Position numbers and translations under genes: made by a program | Part shown: positions 63,216 through 64,000 of the stretch, piece by piece | How the letters are laid out: each line of letters begins with the position of its first letter | Numbering within the stretch: the stretch's first letter is position 1 | Source: JBCBRD01 sp039819785 | Lineage (GTDB): Bacteria; Pseudomonadota; Alphaproteobacteria; Rhizobiales; Hyphomicrobiaceae | Assembly: GCA_039819785.1 (NCBI GenBank) | Contig: JBCBRH010000004.1 | Span: 1-64,000, forward strand | DNA length: 64,000 nt | Direction of reading: 5' to 3' | The notes under the pieces: model-generated | Database searches by the model: none | Told to the model about the DNA's origin: nothing | The model's input: the letters and a program-made list of their open reading frames with translations, nothing else

Positions 63216-63896
63216 TTGCTCATCACAGAACGCTATCGAAAACCTGACGACCTCCCATCCGTCATTCCCGTGTTCCCTTTGCGTGGAGCAATCTTGCTGC
63301 CGCGCGCATCTTTGCCGCTCAACATCTTCGAGCCCCGCTATTTGCAAATGATCACAGACGCCATGAGCACCGACCGTGTGGTCGGCATCGTGCAACCAGC
63401 TGGCGGCGACAAGTCCGATGAAAGCCCCAGTGACCACGCCATCGGGGTCCGCGACGTAGGCTGCTGCGGGCGGATCACGTCCTATCAGGAACTCGACGAT
63501 GGTCGCTTCGTCATCACGCTCACCGGGATTGCGCGCTTCAAAGTCGAGGAAGAACGAACCGAAGATACGCCTTATCGCTCGATGGCGGTAACGTACGACG
63601 CCTACGCCCAGGACTTTGAGGCCGGCTGTGGCGAGGATACCGTTGATCGGGAAAACCTGTTGCGCGTGCTAAAGGTATATCTGGAAGCAAATCGCTTGAA
63701 AGCGGACTGGAATTCCATCGTCAGAGCGTCCAGCGAATTTCTGATCAACGCCTTGTCAGTTATGAGCCCATACGGCGCGGAAGAAAAACAAGCCCTTCTG
63801 GAAGCCAACGATTTGAAAACCAGAGCAGACGTCCTGGTGGCACTCGCTGAAATGGAGATTGCATCCGGATCGAGTTCAGGTGGAACGCTGCAGTAG
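63216..63896 (+). CDS. Lon N-terminal (substrate-binding) domain protein
   Basis: A 226-residue stand-alone Lon LAN domain protein without the AAA+ ATPase or protease. Family blocks are IPVFPLRGAILLPRASLPLNIFEPRYLQM and VGCCGRITSYQELDDGRFVITLTGIARFKV. The start is a TTG at 63216 with AAGGGA nine bases upstream. Alphaproteobacteria typically place it after the YbbN-like gene and before a Trm112-family gene, as here. Function not known. Confidence 0.9.
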   Translation: MLITERYRKPDDLPSVIPVFPLRGAILLPRASLPLNIFEPRYLQMITDAMSTDRVVGIVQPAGGDKSDESPSDHAIGVRDVGCCGRITSYQELDDGRFVITLTGIARFKVEEERTEDTPYRSMAVTYDAYAQDFEAGCGEDTVDRENLLRVLKVYLEANRLKADWNSIVRASSEFLINALSVMSPYGAEEKQALLEANDLKTRADVLVALAEMEIASGSSSGGTLQ

Positions 63897-63965
63897 CCTG
63901 ACGGTGTACACGTGAGGGCTACAGGCAAGGCCGATGGCCATCACGCCGGGCGGAGGAAAACAGCA

Positions 63966-64000
63966 ATGAGCGATAAGCAAAGCCCGACCGACAAACCATC
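63966..64000 (+). CDS. Start of a probable Trm112-family protein (cut by the window end)
   Basis: Only 11 codons are in the window (MSDKQSPTDKP), preceded by GGAGG eight bases upstream. Identification as a Trm112-like zinc-ribbon protein rests on the neighbourhood: this gene usually follows the Lon N-domain gene in Rhizobiales. The visible residues alone do not show it. Confidence 0.45.
   Translation, partial: MSDKQSPTDKP

Overview
The window reads as chromosomal core DNA of an alphaproteobacterium, most likely of the order Hyphomicrobiales (Rhizobiales). The reasons are the blocks priA-transaldolase-atpHAGDC, rppH/ctpA/envC, etfBA-hbd, the exbB-exbD-tonB system, hemC-hemD-mitofilin-hemY divergent from tsaD, DUF1674-htpX-rsmB-heparinase-purH, and two copies of a RIME-like palindromic repeat of a kind known from rhizobia. 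Coding density is high, GC is moderately high, GTG and TTG starts occur, and most genes have clear close homologues. No rRNA, CRISPR array, insertion sequence or prophage was recognised.

Layout. 0-2.9 kb: a broken HlyC-type toxin acyltransferase remnant, a TraB/GumN protein and xerC. 3-6.4 kb: a solitary amidoligase convergent with priA. 6.4-14.8 kb: transaldolase, an alpha/beta hydrolase-OsmC fusion and the F1 ATP synthase operon atpH-A-G-D-C, with a small Cys-rich protein inserted between atpD and atpC. 15-18.8 kb: rppH, ctpA and an EnvC-like murein hydrolase activator (minus strand). 19.2-24.8 kb: HIG1 protein, PduO-type cobalamin adenosyltransferase, rhomboid protease, etfB, etfA, hydroxybutyryl-CoA dehydrogenase and an SDR. 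25.1-31.1 kb: exbB-exbD-tonB, a secreted small protein and a large TonB-dependent receptor, together an outer-membrane uptake system of unknown substrate. 31.5-35 kb: SDR, FMN glutamate synthase-like protein, solitary HigA antitoxin. 35.3-42 kb: tRNA-Thr(CGT) followed by a tandem repeat that contains the tRNA 3' end, then hemY, mitofilin-like protein, hemD and hemC. 42.1-47.5 kb: tsaD, EVE protein, ETFB-type lysine methyltransferase, DUF1761 protein, acs. 47.6-50.4 kb: two TadG-like VWA proteins. 51-58.5 kb: SDHAF4-like assembly factor, htpX, rsmB, heparinase II/III, purH, GNAT. 58.6-64 kb: a 29-residue orphan pqqA, a secreted basic repeat protein, an orphan ParA, tRNA-Gly(GCC), a ProXp-type trans-editing protein, a YbbN-like thioredoxin, a Lon N-domain protein and the first codons of a probable Trm112 protein.

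Much of the window concerns energy metabolism. It encodes the F1 sector of ATP synthase, the electron transfer flavoprotein and a probable methyltransferase for its beta subunit, acetyl-CoA synthetase, an SDH assembly factor and heme synthesis. The less ordinary observations are the tRNA-Thr-anchored 139-bp tandem repeat, the orphan pqqA, the CPFC protein in the atp operon, the hairpin duplication at the atpA 3' end, the YKTV-type repeat protein, the in-frame 24-bp duplication in htpX, the RIME-like repeat sitting in the shortened tsaD-EVE junction, and the hlyC relic. I found no multigene system that I would call clearly new.
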